Assembly (NCBI RefSeq): GCF_001931485.1
Contig: NZ_MSDV01000012.1
Location: forward strand, 186,001-250,000
Length of the DNA stretch: 64,000 bases
Direction: 5' to 3'
Source: Burkholderia sp. SRS-W-2-2016
Lineage (GTDB): Bacteria; Pseudomonadota; Gammaproteobacteria; Burkholderiales; Burkholderiaceae
A program made the position numbers and the translations under genes. The notes below the pieces were generated by a model, which saw nothing but the letters and a program-made list of their open reading frames with translations, had not been told where the DNA came from and did no database searches. Shown one piece after another: positions 29,443-42,071 of this stretch (positions are counted from its first letter, which is position 1; every line of letters begins with the position of its first letter).

Positions 29443-30690
29443 ATGAAATTTCGCGCGATCATGGGCGCTCTGTGCGCTGCGGGTCTGATGTGTGGCGTGT
29501 CGGCCGTGCAGGCCGCCGAGTCGGTCGAAGTGCTGCACTGGTGGACTTCGGGCGGTGAATCCAAGGCCGTCGGCGTCCTCAAGGACGACATGACCAAGCA
29601 GGGCTACACGTGGAAGGACTTCGCGGTTGCGGGCGGCGCGGGCGCTGCAGCAATGACCGCACTGAAGACCCAGGTGATCTCGGGCAACGCACCGACCGCC
29701 GCGCAGATCAAGGGTCCGCTGATCCAGGACTGGGCTTCGCAGGGCGTGCTGGTGCCGATCGACCCGGTCACGGGCGACTGGAAAAAGAACCTGCCGCCGG
29801 AAATCGACAAGATCATGCACGCGGACGGCCACTATGTCGCCGCGCCGTTCTCGGTGCACCGCGTGAACTGGCTGTACATCAACAAGGCAGCGCTGGACAA
29901 GGCGGGCGGCAAGGTCCCGACCACGTGGGCTGAGTTCTTCACGGTGGCCGACAAGATGAAAGCCGCCGGCATCCAGCCGATCGCGATGGGCGGCCAGCCG
30001 TGGCAAGACCTGACGCTGTGGGAAGACGTGGTGCTGTCGCAAGGCGCGGACTTCTACAAGAAGGCGCTGGTCGACCTCGATGAGAAGACCCTGACCTCGG
30101 AAAAGATGGTTCAGGTGTTCGACACGGTTCGCAAGATCCAGGGCTACTTCGACGCGGGCCGCACCGGCCGTGACTGGAACCTCGCCACGGCAATGGTCAT
30201 CAACGGCAAGGCCGGCATGCAGTTCATGGGCGACTGGGCGAAGGGCGAATTCACCAACGCCGGCAAGAAGTCGGGTTCGGACTTCATCTGCGCGGTCGTC
30301 CCGGGCACCGACAAGGCCTACACGTTCAACGTCGACTCGTTCGTGTTCTTCCAGCAGAAGGGCCAGAAGGCTGCAACGCCGGGCCAGCTCGCACTCGCGA
30401 AGACCATCATGTCGCCGGAGTTCCAGGAACAGTTCAGCCTGTACAAGGGCTCGATCCCGGTGCGTCTCGGCGTGCCGATGGACAAGTTCGACGATTGCGC
30501 GAAGAAGTCGTACGCGGATGAGCAGGTCGCGATCAAGGCCGGCGGTTATGTGCCGTCGCTCGCGCACGGCATGGCTCAGCCGGATGCGGCAGCCGGCGCG
30601 ATCTCCGACGTCGTCACGAAGTTCATGAACTCGCAGCAGGATTCGAAGACCGCGGTTCAGGCACTCGCGAAGGCAGCGAAGACGAAGTAA
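29443..30690 (+). CDS. gtsA: Sugar ABC transporter substrate-binding protein (GtsA-like, glucose/mannose)
   Basis: A 415-residue periplasmic solute-binding protein of the family-1 extracellular sugar-binding type. A signal peptide covers residues 1-24 (ends AVQA, mature AESVEVLHWWTSGGE). The SGGE/APTAAQIKGP and WKKNLPP segments resemble glucose-binding GtsA proteins of pseudomonads. Two cysteines occur in the mature part (DFICAVV and DDCAKK), which could pair. It is the first gene of a four-gene transporter operon divergent from zwf and under the putative HexR operator, which supports glucose as substrate. Confidence 0.9.
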   Translation: MKFRAIMGALCAAGLMCGVSAVQAAESVEVLHWWTSGGESKAVGVLKDDMTKQGYTWKDFAVAGGAGAAAMTALKTQVISGNAPTAAQIKGPLIQDWASQGVLVPIDPVTGDWKKNLPPEIDKIMHADGHYVAAPFSVHRVNWLYINKAALDKAGGKVPTTWAEFFTVADKMKAAGIQPIAMGGQPWQDLTLWEDVVLSQGADFYKKALVDLDEKTLTSEKMVQVFDTVRKIQGYFDAGRTGRDWNLATAMVINGKAGMQFMGDWAKGEFTNAGKKSGSDFICAVVPGTDKAYTFNVDSFVFFQQKGQKAATPGQLALAKTIMSPEFQEQFSLYKGSIPVRLGVPMDKFDDCAKKSYADEQVAIKAGGYVPSLAHGMAQPDAAAGAISDVVTKFMNSQQDSKTAVQALAKAAKTK

Positions 30691-30710
30691 CGCAGTCACC
30701 GAAGCGTTGC

Positions 30711-30830
30711 GCCCGGCGTTCGATGCAGCACGCGCCGGGCGTGTCCTTCGGGCCGCCTCGCGTGGACCCTTGCGACCCATCCTGCGCTGCTTGCGCACCT
30801 GGCGCTCGCGAGGTTCGACGCGAGGCGGCG
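30711..30830 (+). promoter_or_regulatory. Two stem-loops in the gtsA-gtsB gap
   Basis: GCCCGGCG (30711-30718) pairs with CGCCGGGC (30733-30740). Then GCCGCCTCGCG (30752-30762) pairs perfectly with CGCGAGGCGGC (30820-30830). No T-run follows either stem, so they look like mRNA-stabilising or partial-stop structures that keep the binding protein more abundant than the permeases. Confidence 0.55.
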
Positions 30831-30926
30831 TGAGCCAGGTTTCATGAAGTCACATCCAGGCCGTCGGGCCCTCGCGCGATCCGCACACGAAGCGCCCCAC
30901 GGTACAGTTTCAGCAGGAGTCGAGTA

Positions 30927-31865
30927 GTGACTGCTTCCATCAGCGGGAACGGCAAAACGGCTGCCGTCACCCGCCGCGCGTCGCCCATGGCGGCCCTTGC
31001 CGATCGCTATATCCCGAAGCTGGTGCTCGCGCCCAGCGTCATCATCAGTCTGATTTTCGTGTATGGCTTCATCGCCATCACCGGCTATCTGTCGCTTTCC
31101 AATTCGCGACTGATGCCGCGTTGGGAGTTCGCCGGTCTCGACCGCTATCGCGAACTGTTCGACAACGACGTGTTCTGGACCTCGGCCGCCAATCTGGGCT
31201 GGTTCGGCATTCCGTTCATCGCCATTTGTATCGGCCTGGGCCTCTTTCTCGCGATCCTGCTCGATCAGCAGATCCGTAACGAAGGCGCGCTGCGCGCGGT
31301 GTTCCTGTACCCGATGGCGCTGTCGTTCATCGTCACCGGTACCGCGTGGCAGTGGATTCTGACGCCGAGCATCGGCATCGAGAAGGTGTTTCACGACTGG
31401 GGCTGGACGAGCTTCTCGTTCAACTGGCTCGGCGACCCGGACCGGGCGATCTTCTGCGTCGTGATCGCGGCCGTGTGGCAATCCACCGGCTTCGTGATGG
31501 CGCTGTTCCTCGCCGGTTTGCGCGGCGTCGACGGCGAAATCTTCAAGGCCGCGCAGATGGACGGCGCGGGCTTGCCGACCATCTATCGCAAGATCGTGAT
31601 TCCGAGCATGCGGCCGGTGTTCTTCTCCGTGCTGCTGATTCTTTGCCACATCACCATCAAGACCTTCGACCTCGTCGTCGCGCTGACCGCGGGCGGTCCG
31701 GGCACGTCGTCGTCGCTGCCGGCCATCTTCATGTACACGTTTTCGTTCAATCGCGGACAGCTCGGCGTCGGCGCGGCATCGTCGATCATGATGCTCGCCA
31801 CCGTGGTGGCCGTGCTCGTGCCGCTGATGTATCTGGAATCGAGGAGCACCCGCAATGCAGCCTAA
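30927..31865 (+). CDS. gtsB: Sugar ABC transporter permease GtsB
   Basis: A 312-residue inner-membrane permease with about six hydrophobic helices. It carries the EAA loop EIFKAAQMDGAGLPTIYRKIVIPSMRP (central residues near 210-235) that docks on the ATPase. The GTG at 30927 has CAGGAG eight bases upstream, which supports it. It lies 236 bases after gtsA with stem-loops between, and overlaps the start of the second permease gene by 11 bases. Confidence 0.92.
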   Translation: MTASISGNGKTAAVTRRASPMAALADRYIPKLVLAPSVIISLIFVYGFIAITGYLSLSNSRLMPRWEFAGLDRYRELFDNDVFWTSAANLGWFGIPFIAICIGLGLFLAILLDQQIRNEGALRAVFLYPMALSFIVTGTAWQWILTPSIGIEKVFHDWGWTSFSFNWLGDPDRAIFCVVIAAVWQSTGFVMALFLAGLRGVDGEIFKAAQMDGAGLPTIYRKIVIPSMRPVFFSVLLILCHITIKTFDLVVALTAGGPGTSSSLPAIFMYTFSFNRGQLGVGAASSIMMLATVVAVLVPLMYLESRSTRNAA

Positions 31866-32712
31866 GATGACGATCAGCCGTGCCGTCATTTACGCGGCCC
31901 TGATCCTGTTCGCCCTGTACTTCCTGTTCCCGCTGTACGTGATGCTGTCGACGTCGTTCAAGGATATCGACCAGCTGCGCACCGGCAACCTGCTGACGCC
32001 GCCCACGTCGTGGAGCTTCGCGCCGTGGGTCAAGGCATGGAGCGGCGCCTGTACCGGCGTGCGTTGCGACGGCATGCAGCCGTTCTTCATGAACTCGGTG
32101 CGGATGGTGATTCCGGCCGTGCTGATCTCGTCGATCATCGGCGCGTTCAACGGCTACGTGCTCACGCACTGGCGCTTCCGCGGCGCCGATCCGATCTTCA
32201 CGATGCTGCTGGTCGGCTGCTTCATCCCGTTCCAGGCGATCCTGCTGCCGATGGCGCGCTTCGAAGGCATGATGGGCCTCTCGAATACCACGACGGGTCT
32301 GGTGCTGGTCCACGTGATCTACGGTATCGCGTTCACCACGATGTTCTTCCGCAACTTCTACGTGAGCATTCCGGCTGAACTCGTGAAGGCCGCGCGGATC
32401 GACGGCGCCGGCTTCTTCACGATCTTCACGAAGATCCTGCTGCCGGTGTCGCTGCCGATCTTCATGGTGTGCCTGATCTGGCAATTCACGCAGATCTGGA
32501 ACGACTTCCTGTTCGGTATCGTGTTCTCCGGCGTCGATTCGATGCCGATCACGGTGGCGCTGAACAACCTCGTGAACACCTCGACCGGCGTGAAGGAATA
32601 CAACGTGGACATGGCCGGCGCGATCATCGCGGCGCTGCCCACCTTGCTCGTCTACATCATCGCCGGACGTTACTTCGTGCGCGGCCTGACGGCCGGTGCG
32701 GTGAAGGGCTAA
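31855..32712 (+). CDS. gtsC: Sugar ABC transporter permease GtsC
   Basis: A 285-residue inner-membrane permease, partner of GtsB. It has about six transmembrane helices and the EAA motif in VKAARIDGAGFFTIFTKILLPVS near residues 176-198. The ending AGRYFVRGLTAGAVKG is typical of MalG/GtsC-type permeases. Its ATG lies inside the gtsB 3' end, so the two permeases are translationally coupled, as expected for a heterodimer. Confidence 0.93.
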   Translation: MQPKMTISRAVIYAALILFALYFLFPLYVMLSTSFKDIDQLRTGNLLTPPTSWSFAPWVKAWSGACTGVRCDGMQPFFMNSVRMVIPAVLISSIIGAFNGYVLTHWRFRGADPIFTMLLVGCFIPFQAILLPMARFEGMMGLSNTTTGLVLVHVIYGIAFTTMFFRNFYVSIPAELVKAARIDGAGFFTIFTKILLPVSLPIFMVCLIWQFTQIWNDFLFGIVFSGVDSMPITVALNNLVNTSTGVKEYNVDMAGAIIAALPTLLVYIIAGRYFVRGLTAGAVKG

Positions 32713-32733
32713 GCGGGTTCAATCAGCAGAGAA

Positions 32734-32787
32734 GCAGGGGCGTGCCCCTGCCGGCGCGGCGGCGGTTGGTTCCAACCGCGCCGCTCT
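32734..32787 (+). promoter_or_regulatory. Two hairpins between gtsC and the transporter ATPase gene
   Basis: GCAGGGG (32734-32740) pairs with CCCCTGC (32745-32751) around a CGTG loop. A second stem joins GCGGCGGTTGG to CCAACCGCGCCGC with a small bulge. Neither is followed by a T-run. The 121-base gap probably tunes expression of the ATPase relative to the permeases. Confidence 0.5.
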
Positions 32788-32833
32788 CAGACAGACGTTT
32801 TCAGGCAGTACCAGAGACTAGAGGATTCACAGC

Positions 32834-33949
32834 ATGGCAAGCCTTTCCATCCGTGACGTGTACAAGACCTACCCGAACGGGGTGCCGGTTCTGAAGGGTG
32901 TCAACATCGACATCGAAGACGGTCAGTTCCTGATTCTGGTCGGCGGCTCGGGCTGCGGTAAGTCGACGCTGCTCAACATGATCGCCGGTCTCGAGACCGT
33001 GACCAAGGGCGAGATCCAGATCGACGGCAAGACGGTGAACAACCTGTCGCCGAAAGATCGCGACATCGCGATGGTGTTCCAGTCGTACGCGCTGTATCCG
33101 TCGATGACGGTGCGCGAGAACATCTCGTTCGGTCTGAACATCCGCAAGGTGCCGAAGCAGGAACAGACGCAGATCGTCGAGCGCGTGTCGAACACGCTGC
33201 AGATCACGCATCTGCTCGACCGCAAGCCGGGCCAGCTGTCCGGCGGCCAGCGTCAGCGCGTCGCGATGGGCCGCGCTCTGGCGCGCGATCCGGTGATGTT
33301 CCTGTTCGACGAACCGCTGTCGAACCTCGACGCGAAGCTGCGCATCGAGATGCGTTCGGAAATCAAGCTGTTGCATCAGCGCCTCGGTACGACGATCGTC
33401 TACGTGACGCACGACCAGATCGAAGCGATGACGCTCGGCGATCGCATCGCGGTGATGAAGGACGGCATCGTCCAGCAGTTCGGCGCGCCGCAGGAAATCT
33501 ACGATTCGCCGTCGAACCTGTTCGTCGCGGGCTTTATCGGTGCGCCGCCGATGAACTTCATCGAAGGCAAGCTGGTCGAGCAGGGCTCGGGCGTGGGCAT
33601 CGAACTCGATACGGGCGTGGCGCGCAAGGTGCTGGTGCTGCCGTTCGAATCGGGCAAGGTGCGCTCGCATATCGGCAACAAGGTGATTCTCGGCCTGCGT
33701 CCGGAGCGCATCACCGACGCGCGCGGCGCGCACGGCGACGACTCGAAGCTGCAGCCGGTCGAAGTGAAGGTCGACGTGATCGAGCCGACCGGTCCGGACA
33801 CGCTGGTGTTCGCGCAGGTCAACGGCAAGCGCATCGTGAGCCGCGTGCACCCGGCGTCGAACCCGCAGCCGGAGAACAACGCGACGCTGCTGTTCGATAC
33901 GTCGAAGGCGGTGCTGTTCGATCCGAGCAACGAAGAGCGGATCGCGTAA
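32834..33949 (+). CDS. Sugar ABC transporter ATP-binding protein (UgpC/MalK/GtsD type)
   Basis: A 371-residue ATPase that powers the GtsABC importer. It has Walker A GGSGCGKST (residues 37-45), a Q-loop VFQSYALYPSMTV, signature LSGGQRQRVAMGRAL, Walker B MFLFDEPLSNLDAKL and the switch histidine in VTHDQ. A C-terminal TOBE/OB-fold regulatory domain follows (about residues 240-371), as in MalK and UgpC. It is the last gene of the operon and ends at a strong terminator. MalK-type ATPases can be shared between importers, so the pairing with gtsABC is inferred from position. Confidence 0.94.
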   Translation: MASLSIRDVYKTYPNGVPVLKGVNIDIEDGQFLILVGGSGCGKSTLLNMIAGLETVTKGEIQIDGKTVNNLSPKDRDIAMVFQSYALYPSMTVRENISFGLNIRKVPKQEQTQIVERVSNTLQITHLLDRKPGQLSGGQRQRVAMGRALARDPVMFLFDEPLSNLDAKLRIEMRSEIKLLHQRLGTTIVYVTHDQIEAMTLGDRIAVMKDGIVQQFGAPQEIYDSPSNLFVAGFIGAPPMNFIEGKLVEQGSGVGIELDTGVARKVLVLPFESGKVRSHIGNKVILGLRPERITDARGAHGDDSKLQPVEVKVDVIEPTGPDTLVFAQVNGKRIVSRVHPASNPQPENNATLLFDTSKAVLFDPSNEERIA

Positions 33950-34001
33950 GCGGTTGCTGTTGCTGTTGCGCTCGCTTTGGAAGCGCAGCGACACGACATG
34001 A

Positions 34002-34041
34002 AAAACCCCATGCGTTGTAGAGCGCATGGGGTTTTGTTTTT
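34002..34041 (+). terminator. Terminator of the sugar transporter operon
   Basis: A 13-bp stem, AAAACCCCATGCG/CGCATGGGGTTTT, with an 8-base loop and a following GTTTTT. With A-runs on the other side it may also serve the convergent LysR gene. Confidence 0.9.
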
Positions 34042-34089
34042 GCTGCGGCGGATTGGTGTGGGGCGTGCGGCTCGGCGTTCGCAAACGCG

Positions 34090-35013
34090 TTAGGCCGCCG
34101 CTGCCGGCACGCGCAGATCCGGATTATTGCCGGCCAGCTCGCTGACCCAGTCGATGAACGCGCGCAGCCGCGAACTCAGATTGTGGCGATGCGCGTACAG
34201 GATCGACAGCGGCGTGCCGGGGCTGCGGTAATTGCCGAGGATTTCCGTCAGCGCGCCTTGCTCGATCAGCTCGGCGACCATGAAGCGCGACGGCTGGATG
34301 ATGCCGTGACCGAGCACCGCCGCGCTGATGTACACGGAGCCGTCGTTGACCGCGAGCGTGCTGTCCATCGACACCCGTTCGATCTCGCCGTTCACCTCGT
34401 ACTCGAACGGGAACGTGCGGCCGCTGCGCGCCGATACGTAGTTCACCGCGCGATGTTCGGCGAGTTCTTCGAGCGTCTTCGGCGTGCCGTATTTGTCCAG
34501 ATACGCGGGCGACGCGCAGGTGACGATCCGCGCCACGCCGATGCGCTTCGCGACGAGGCTCGATTCCTCCGGCGTGCCCATCCGGATCACGCAGTCGACG
34601 CCGTCCTGGATCAGATCGATATTGCGGTCGGCGAGACCCAGGCGCACGTCGATTGCCGGGTACTGGCGGTAGAAGTCGTCGAGCGCGGGCAGCAGCAGCG
34701 AACGTGCGAGCGTGCCCGACGTATCGACGCGAATCGTGCCGGCCGGATTCTCCCGCTTGTTCGACAGCGACGATTCCGCCTCGGCGACGTCGGCGAGGAT
34801 GCGCACGCAGCGTTCGTAGAACGACGCGCCGTCTTCGGTCACGCTGACCTGGCGGGTCGAGCGGTTGAGCAGCCGCACGCCGACGTGCTCCTCGAGCGCC
34901 TGGATCGTGCGGCTGACCTTCGCGCGCGGCAGGTCGAGCGATTCCGATACCTTGGTGAAGCTGTTCGCTTCGACCACGCGCGTGAAAATCTCCATCGCTT
35001 CGAAACGGTCCAT
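34090..35013 (-). CDS. LysR-family transcriptional regulator
   Basis: A 307-residue LysR-type regulator. The winged helix-turn-helix is at residues 1-60 (MDRFEAMEIFTRVVEANSF, then PRAKVSRTIQALEEHVGVRLLNRSTR). The periplasmic-binding-fold effector domain covers about residues 90-295. It belongs to the subgroup with VVEANSFTKVSESL openings that often controls neighbouring oxidoreductase or efflux genes. Here the nearest gene, a GST, is 188 bases away on the same strand rather than divergent, so the target is unclear. The ATG at 35013 matches the conserved family start. Confidence 0.92.
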   Translation of the reverse strand: MDRFEAMEIFTRVVEANSFTKVSESLDLPRAKVSRTIQALEEHVGVRLLNRSTRQVSVTEDGASFYERCVRILADVAEAESSLSNKRENPAGTIRVDTSGTLARSLLLPALDDFYRQYPAIDVRLGLADRNIDLIQDGVDCVIRMGTPEESSLVAKRIGVARIVTCASPAYLDKYGTPKTLEELAEHRAVNYVSARSGRTFPFEYEVNGEIERVSMDSTLAVNDGSVYISAAVLGHGIIQPSRFMVAELIEQGALTEILGNYRSPGTPLSILYAHRHNLSSRLRAFIDWVSELAGNNPDLRVPAAAA

Positions 35014-35141
35014 GGCGTGCCTTGTGGTGGTGGCCGGGAGGAGGGCGAGGCGGGCTTGCGAGTGGAAGTCTACAGGGACGAAAACGGCTTGTCTCAGGGC
35101 GGCGGGCGGCGCGGCGGGCGCGGGCCTGTGACGCGCGTGGC

Positions 35142-35197
35142 GGCGGATGCGGCGGATGCGGTGGGTGCGGCTCACCGCTCGCCGCTCACCGCTCGCC
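35142..35197. repeat. Short tandem repeats between GST and LysR genes
   Basis: Three 9-bp units (GGCGGATGC twice, GGTGGGTGC) at 35142-35168 are followed by two perfect 14-bp copies of GCTCACCGCTCGCC at 35170-35183 and 35184-35197, right against the GST stop codon. Confidence 0.7.
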
Positions 35198-35201
35198 GCG
35201 C

Positions 35202-35861
35202 TCAATCCCGATCCGGCGCGCCCAGCGGAAACAGCGGCCGGTACGGCCGCGCCTCATCGACCGCGCGCGCGAACGACGGCCGCGCGAGCAGCCGCTGCCG
35301 GTACGCGCGCACGTGCGCGAACTTGGGGTCGATCGGATGGGTCCAGTCGGCGTAGAACAGGAACGGCGCGGCGCCGCAGTCGGCGAGGCTGAAGCGCTCG
35401 CCGGCCGCCCATTCGCGTTCGGCCATGTGCCGCTCGAGCCAGCCGTATGCGGTGTCGAGCAGCGCGCGTGCATCGGCGACGCCGCGCGGGTCGCGCTCGG
35501 TGTCGGCGCGCAGGCTGTCGTAGACGATCCGCTGCTGCGGCGTCGAAATGTAGTTGTCGAAGAAGCGGTCCAGCGTGCGCACTTCGAGCGCGGCGCGCGG
35601 GTCGGCCGGCAACAGCGCGACGGGCCCCGGATACTGCAGCCCCAGATATTCGACGATGATGCTCGCCTCGACCACGGTGCGCTCGCCGTCGACCAGCACC
35701 GGGAAGCGTTTGAGCGGCCACCGCGCGGCGAATTCGGCCATCACTTGCGGGTCGTCGTGCGCGAGCATGCGCATCTCGAACGGGGTGTCGTTTTCGTACA
35801 GCGCGGTCAGGACTTTCTGGCAGTAGGAAGAAAACGGGTGGGCATAAAGCTGCAAGGGCAT
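35202..35861 (-). CDS. Glutathione S-transferase family protein
   Basis: A 219-residue cytosolic GST-like protein. The thioredoxin-fold N-terminal domain (about 1-78) starts MPLQLYAHPFSSYCQKVLTAL, with the SSYCQK segment at the usual catalytic Ser/Cys position. The glutathione-binding KRFPVLVDGE and VVEASIIVEYL blocks follow. The all-helical C-terminal domain contains FSLADCGAAPFLFY. The ATG at 35861 fits the family. Substrate is unknown. Confidence 0.9.
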   Translation of the reverse strand: MPLQLYAHPFSSYCQKVLTALYENDTPFEMRMLAHDDPQVMAEFAARWPLKRFPVLVDGERTVVEASIIVEYLGLQYPGPVALLPADPRAALEVRTLDRFFDNYISTPQQRIVYDSLRADTERDPRGVADARALLDTAYGWLERHMAEREWAAGERFSLADCGAAPFLFYADWTHPIDPKFAHVRAYRQRLLARPSFARAVDEARPYRPLFPLGAPDRD

Positions 35862-35988
35862 CGCGATCACCTCTAAGGGTTGCACTGCGTTGGAGTAACG
35901 ACGGCGACAACGCGACGGCCATGTTCGCCGCGCTGCCTGTTTACCCGACGACGAACGACAACCGCGAAAATCGACAACCCCGGCCCGC

Positions 35989-36756
35989 TCAGCCCTTCGA
36001 CTGCACCCCATGCGCGGGCAGCGCGCCCGGCTGCAACAGCACGACGACCGCGCCGGCGCCGCCATCGTGCGGACGCGCCTGACAGAACGCGATCACCTCG
36101 GACTTCTGCACCAGCCACGCGCGCACCTTGCCCTTCAGCACCGGCTCCTTGCCGATCGACCCGAGCCCCTTGCCGTGAATCACGCGCAGGCAGCGCAGGC
36201 CGCGTTTCACCGATTCGCGGATGAATTCCGCGAGCGCCTCGCGCGCCTCCTCGCGACGCATCCCGTGCAGATCGATCTGCGCCTGCACGATCCAGTCGCC
36301 GCGCCGCAGTTTGCGCACGACATCGCGGCTCACGCCGGGGCGGCAGTACGACAGCGTCTCGTCGGTTTCGAGCAGTACCTCGGGATCGAACTCGTCGGAG
36401 ATCGCTTCGTGCAGCACCGCTTCCTCGTCGAGCAGTGTCTGCACCGGCAACGGCGGCGGCGGATTGCGGGGCAGCGACGCGCGCGGCGGAACCGCCAGCG
36501 GCGCGACTTCACCGATCTCGCGGCGGAACAGATCGGCGTCGGCGGCCGCTTCGCGCTGCGCCGCTTTGGCGACGGCCTGCTCGCGCTCGCGGCGTTGCGC
36601 ATCGCCCTTCAGCGCGTCGCGCAACGCGCCGAGGCCGGCGAGCCCCGCCGCGCGTTCGAGCTTGGGCGCGGCGGCCGGCGCGGCCGGGGCGGGCGCGGGC
36701 CGCGCGGCGGTTTGCGGGCGTTTGGGTTCGTTCGGGTGGGGCTGATTCTTCGGCAT
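35989..36756 (-). CDS. Smr-domain protein (SmrA/SmrB-like)
   Basis: A 255-residue protein with a C-terminal Smr domain, as found at the end of MutS2 and in free-standing endonuclease-like proteins. The key blocks are QIDLHGMRREEAREALAEFI near residue 160 and LRVIHGKGLGS near residue 190, followed by FCQARPHDGGAGAVVVLL. The first 60 residues are Pro/Ala-rich and likely disordered. Stand-alone Smr proteins such as SmrB act as nucleases that cleave mRNA at collided ribosomes; whether this one does is inference. Confidence 0.9.
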   Translation of the reverse strand: MPKNQPHPNEPKRPQTAARPAPAPAAPAAAPKLERAAGLAGLGALRDALKGDAQRREREQAVAKAAQREAAADADLFRREIGEVAPLAVPPRASLPRNPPPPLPVQTLLDEEAVLHEAISDEFDPEVLLETDETLSYCRPGVSRDVVRKLRRGDWIVQAQIDLHGMRREEAREALAEFIRESVKRGLRCLRVIHGKGLGSIGKEPVLKGKVRAWLVQKSEVIAFCQARPHDGGAGAVVVLLQPGALPAHGVQSKG

Positions 36757-36815
36757 AGCGGCAACGGATGCGAAAAAGGTCGATCGGTGGTGTAGGGCGA
36801 CGGCGCTGCGAATGC

Positions 36816-36849
36816 AAAAAAGGCCGCCGGCTTTTCAGCCGCGGCCTTC
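36816..36849 (-). terminator. Intrinsic terminator of trxB
   Basis: On the minus strand AAGGCCGCGGCT pairs with AGCCGGCGGCCTT around a short AAA loop and is followed by six T residues. It lies about 60 bases past the trxB stop. Confidence 0.85.
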
Positions 36850-36909
36850 TCTAGTGCTTCAAACAGCCGGGCAGCGCCCCGCCGTCATTTTACCGTCGCG
36901 CGCGGCGGC

Positions 36910-38118
<1,209 letters not shown>

Positions 38119-38278
38119 TTACCGTCATTTACAGCCTTGCGCGGGGCACAGCGTTTACAATAGGCCGGATCGAATTTTCCGGTAGCCCGGAGCGGTCCGC
38201 AGCCGCGCGCGGCGCGGCGCCGCATCGCGCTCCCGGCCGCAGTTCGGCCTGAACCGGCTACCCCAGGCAACAGGATCA

Positions 38279-40588
<2,310 letters not shown>

Positions 40589-40699
40589 GCGGCGTTGGTT
40601 GCGGCCGCAACGTGCTGCGTTGCGGCTCACCGCCCGGTCGATCCAGATATCGACGCACGCCACGGCCCGGTTCCGAATTCAATCAAGGGAGAAAACCAT

Positions 40700-41431
40700 A
40701 TGCAAGCAATCGCGCAGCAGCACGCCCGAGAGCGTCAAACCGGCCGTCTCGGCCAGCTCGTGCGCCGTGTCGCACGAGGCGCGGGCAGCGTGGCGATCGG
40801 CGCATCGCTGCTGGTTGCATCGCACGCATTCGCGAGCGGCACCGAGCAACTGAAGGCGTTCGTCGCGCAGGTCCATTCGGCGCACGGCAACTTCGTGCAG
40901 CAGGAAGTGCACGCGCCGAGCAAGGCGCAGAACGCCAGCGGCGCGCTGTCCACCGCCAATCCGAACAAGCCGACCACCTCGAGCGGCACGTTCACGTTCG
41001 CGCGGCCCGGCAAGTTCATCTGGCAATACGAGAAACCGTACGCGCAACTGCTGCAGGCCGACGGCGACAAGCTCTATGTGTACGACAAGGACCTGAACCA
41101 GGTCACGGTGCGCAGCCTCGGCAATGCGCTCGGCGCGAGCCCGGCGGCGATCCTGTTCGGCAGCAACGATCTCGACAAGAACTTCACGCTGCGCGACGCG
41201 GGCGTGAAGGCCGGCATCGACTGGCTCGAACTGACGCCGAAAGCGAAGGACACGCAATTCGAGCGCGTCGGTATCGGCTTCAAGGACGGCAATCTCGAAG
41301 CGATGGAACTGCACGACGTGTTCGGCAACGTGACGCTGCTGACGTTCTCGAACATCCAGAAGAATCCGCAATTGCCGGCCAATGCGTTCAAGTTCACGGT
41401 CCCGAAGGGCGCGGACGTGATCAACGGCTAG
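40700..41431 (+). CDS. lolA: Outer-membrane lipoprotein carrier protein LolA
   Basis: A 243-residue periplasmic chaperone that carries lipoproteins from LolCDE to LolB. The signal region ends in [10 protein letters not shown] near residue 46, after an unusually long N-terminal arm. Conserved LolA features are [41 protein letters not shown] and [16 protein letters not shown]. The ATG at 40700 has AGGGAG upstream. It follows ftsK by 111 bases and is closed by a terminator. Confidence 0.95.
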   Translation: MQAIAQQHARERQTGRLGQLVRRVARGAGSVAIGASLLVASHAFASGTEQLKAFVAQVHSAHGNFVQQEVHAPSKAQNASGALSTANPNKPTTSSGTFTFARPGKFIWQYEKPYAQLLQADGDKLYVYDKDLNQVTVRSLGNALGASPAAILFGSNDLDKNFTLRDAGVKAGIDWLELTPKAKDTQFERVGIGFKDGNLEAMELHDVFGNVTLLTFSNIQKNPQLPANAFKFTVPKGADVING

Positions 41432-41735
41432 GCGAAGTCGATGGCGCCGGCTGCCGGCGCTGCACTGGTGGCCGATCGAGCCGCGCTTTCGGGCGCGGCT
41501 TTTTATTGCGGACAAAAAATCCCACTCCGGCAACCCGGGCGATCCTGCAAACGGAATTGTTTAGTGCGAGACTGAGCGAAATGCGAAGGGCTGCGCGCGT
41601 CGTCGCTGCGCCTGATTATTTTTAGGGTTTCAGGCTGCATTCTCTAACAATTTTTTGCTGCAACGCAACAAAATAACGCATACACTGGGGGCAAGAGTAG
41701 TCGCTTTGGGTGTTTTGCAAAGGGTGAGGCATGTC
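41432..41735. other. Intergenic region after lolA, start of an AT-richer island
   Basis: It contains the lolA terminator near 41479-41505, then about 220 bases with clearly lower GC than the surroundings (for example the TTTTTAGGG and CTAACAATTTTTTGC stretches). I see no gene before the small ORF at 41736. Confidence 0.6.
41479..41505 (+). terminator. Intrinsic terminator of lolA
   Basis: AGCCGCGC (41479-41486) pairs with GCGCGGCT (41493-41500) around TTTCGG and is followed by TTTTATT. Confidence 0.88.
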
Positions 41736-41966
41736 ATGAACACGTCTTCGTCACATGAATTGAATCGGTCTGCGTCGCTGCATGTATTCGAGCAGGAAGG
41801 CGGATGGCATTGGGGTATTACGGTTCCGCGCTCGCTGGGCAGCGGTTTTCGGGTCGTCGCGTATAGCGACAAAACCTTTATCGATGAGGCCGAAGCCCAT
41901 CGGGAAGGCAATCAGGCGCTCGAGCGTTTCGCCGATGCGCCGGCCGCGGCATTTGGCCCGCAATAA
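41736..41966 (+). CDS. Small hypothetical protein in AT-rich island
   Basis: A 76-residue soluble protein, MNTSSSHELNRSASLHVFEQ and onward, with a central GGWHWGITVPRSLGSGFRVVAYS segment and an acidic helical end. I do not recognise a named family. The ATG at 41736 has GAGG with a 6-base spacer. No signal peptide or membrane segment is visible. It sits in the lower-GC segment between lolA and rarA, just before another small ORF, which suggests an accessory rather than core function. Confidence 0.65.
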   Translation: MNTSSSHELNRSASLHVFEQEGGWHWGITVPRSLGSGFRVVAYSDKTFIDEAEAHREGNQALERFADAPAAAFGPQ

Positions 41967-42047
41967 CCAGGCTATTGGTCAAAAAACGCCATCCCATTTC
42001 CGGGCTTGCTGGCGAAATCCTCGCAAAGATTGATCGGTAATAAGTTC

Positions 42048-42067
42048 ATATGCAAAAAATTGCATAT
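42048..42067. promoter_or_regulatory. Inverted repeat upstream of the 42132 ORF
   Basis: ATATGCAA and TTGCATAT (42048-42055 and 42060-42067) are perfect inverted repeats around AAAA. They end 4 bases before the -35 hexamer of the promoter at 42072, a natural place for a regulator. Confidence 0.5.
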
Positions 42068-42071
42068 TTAA

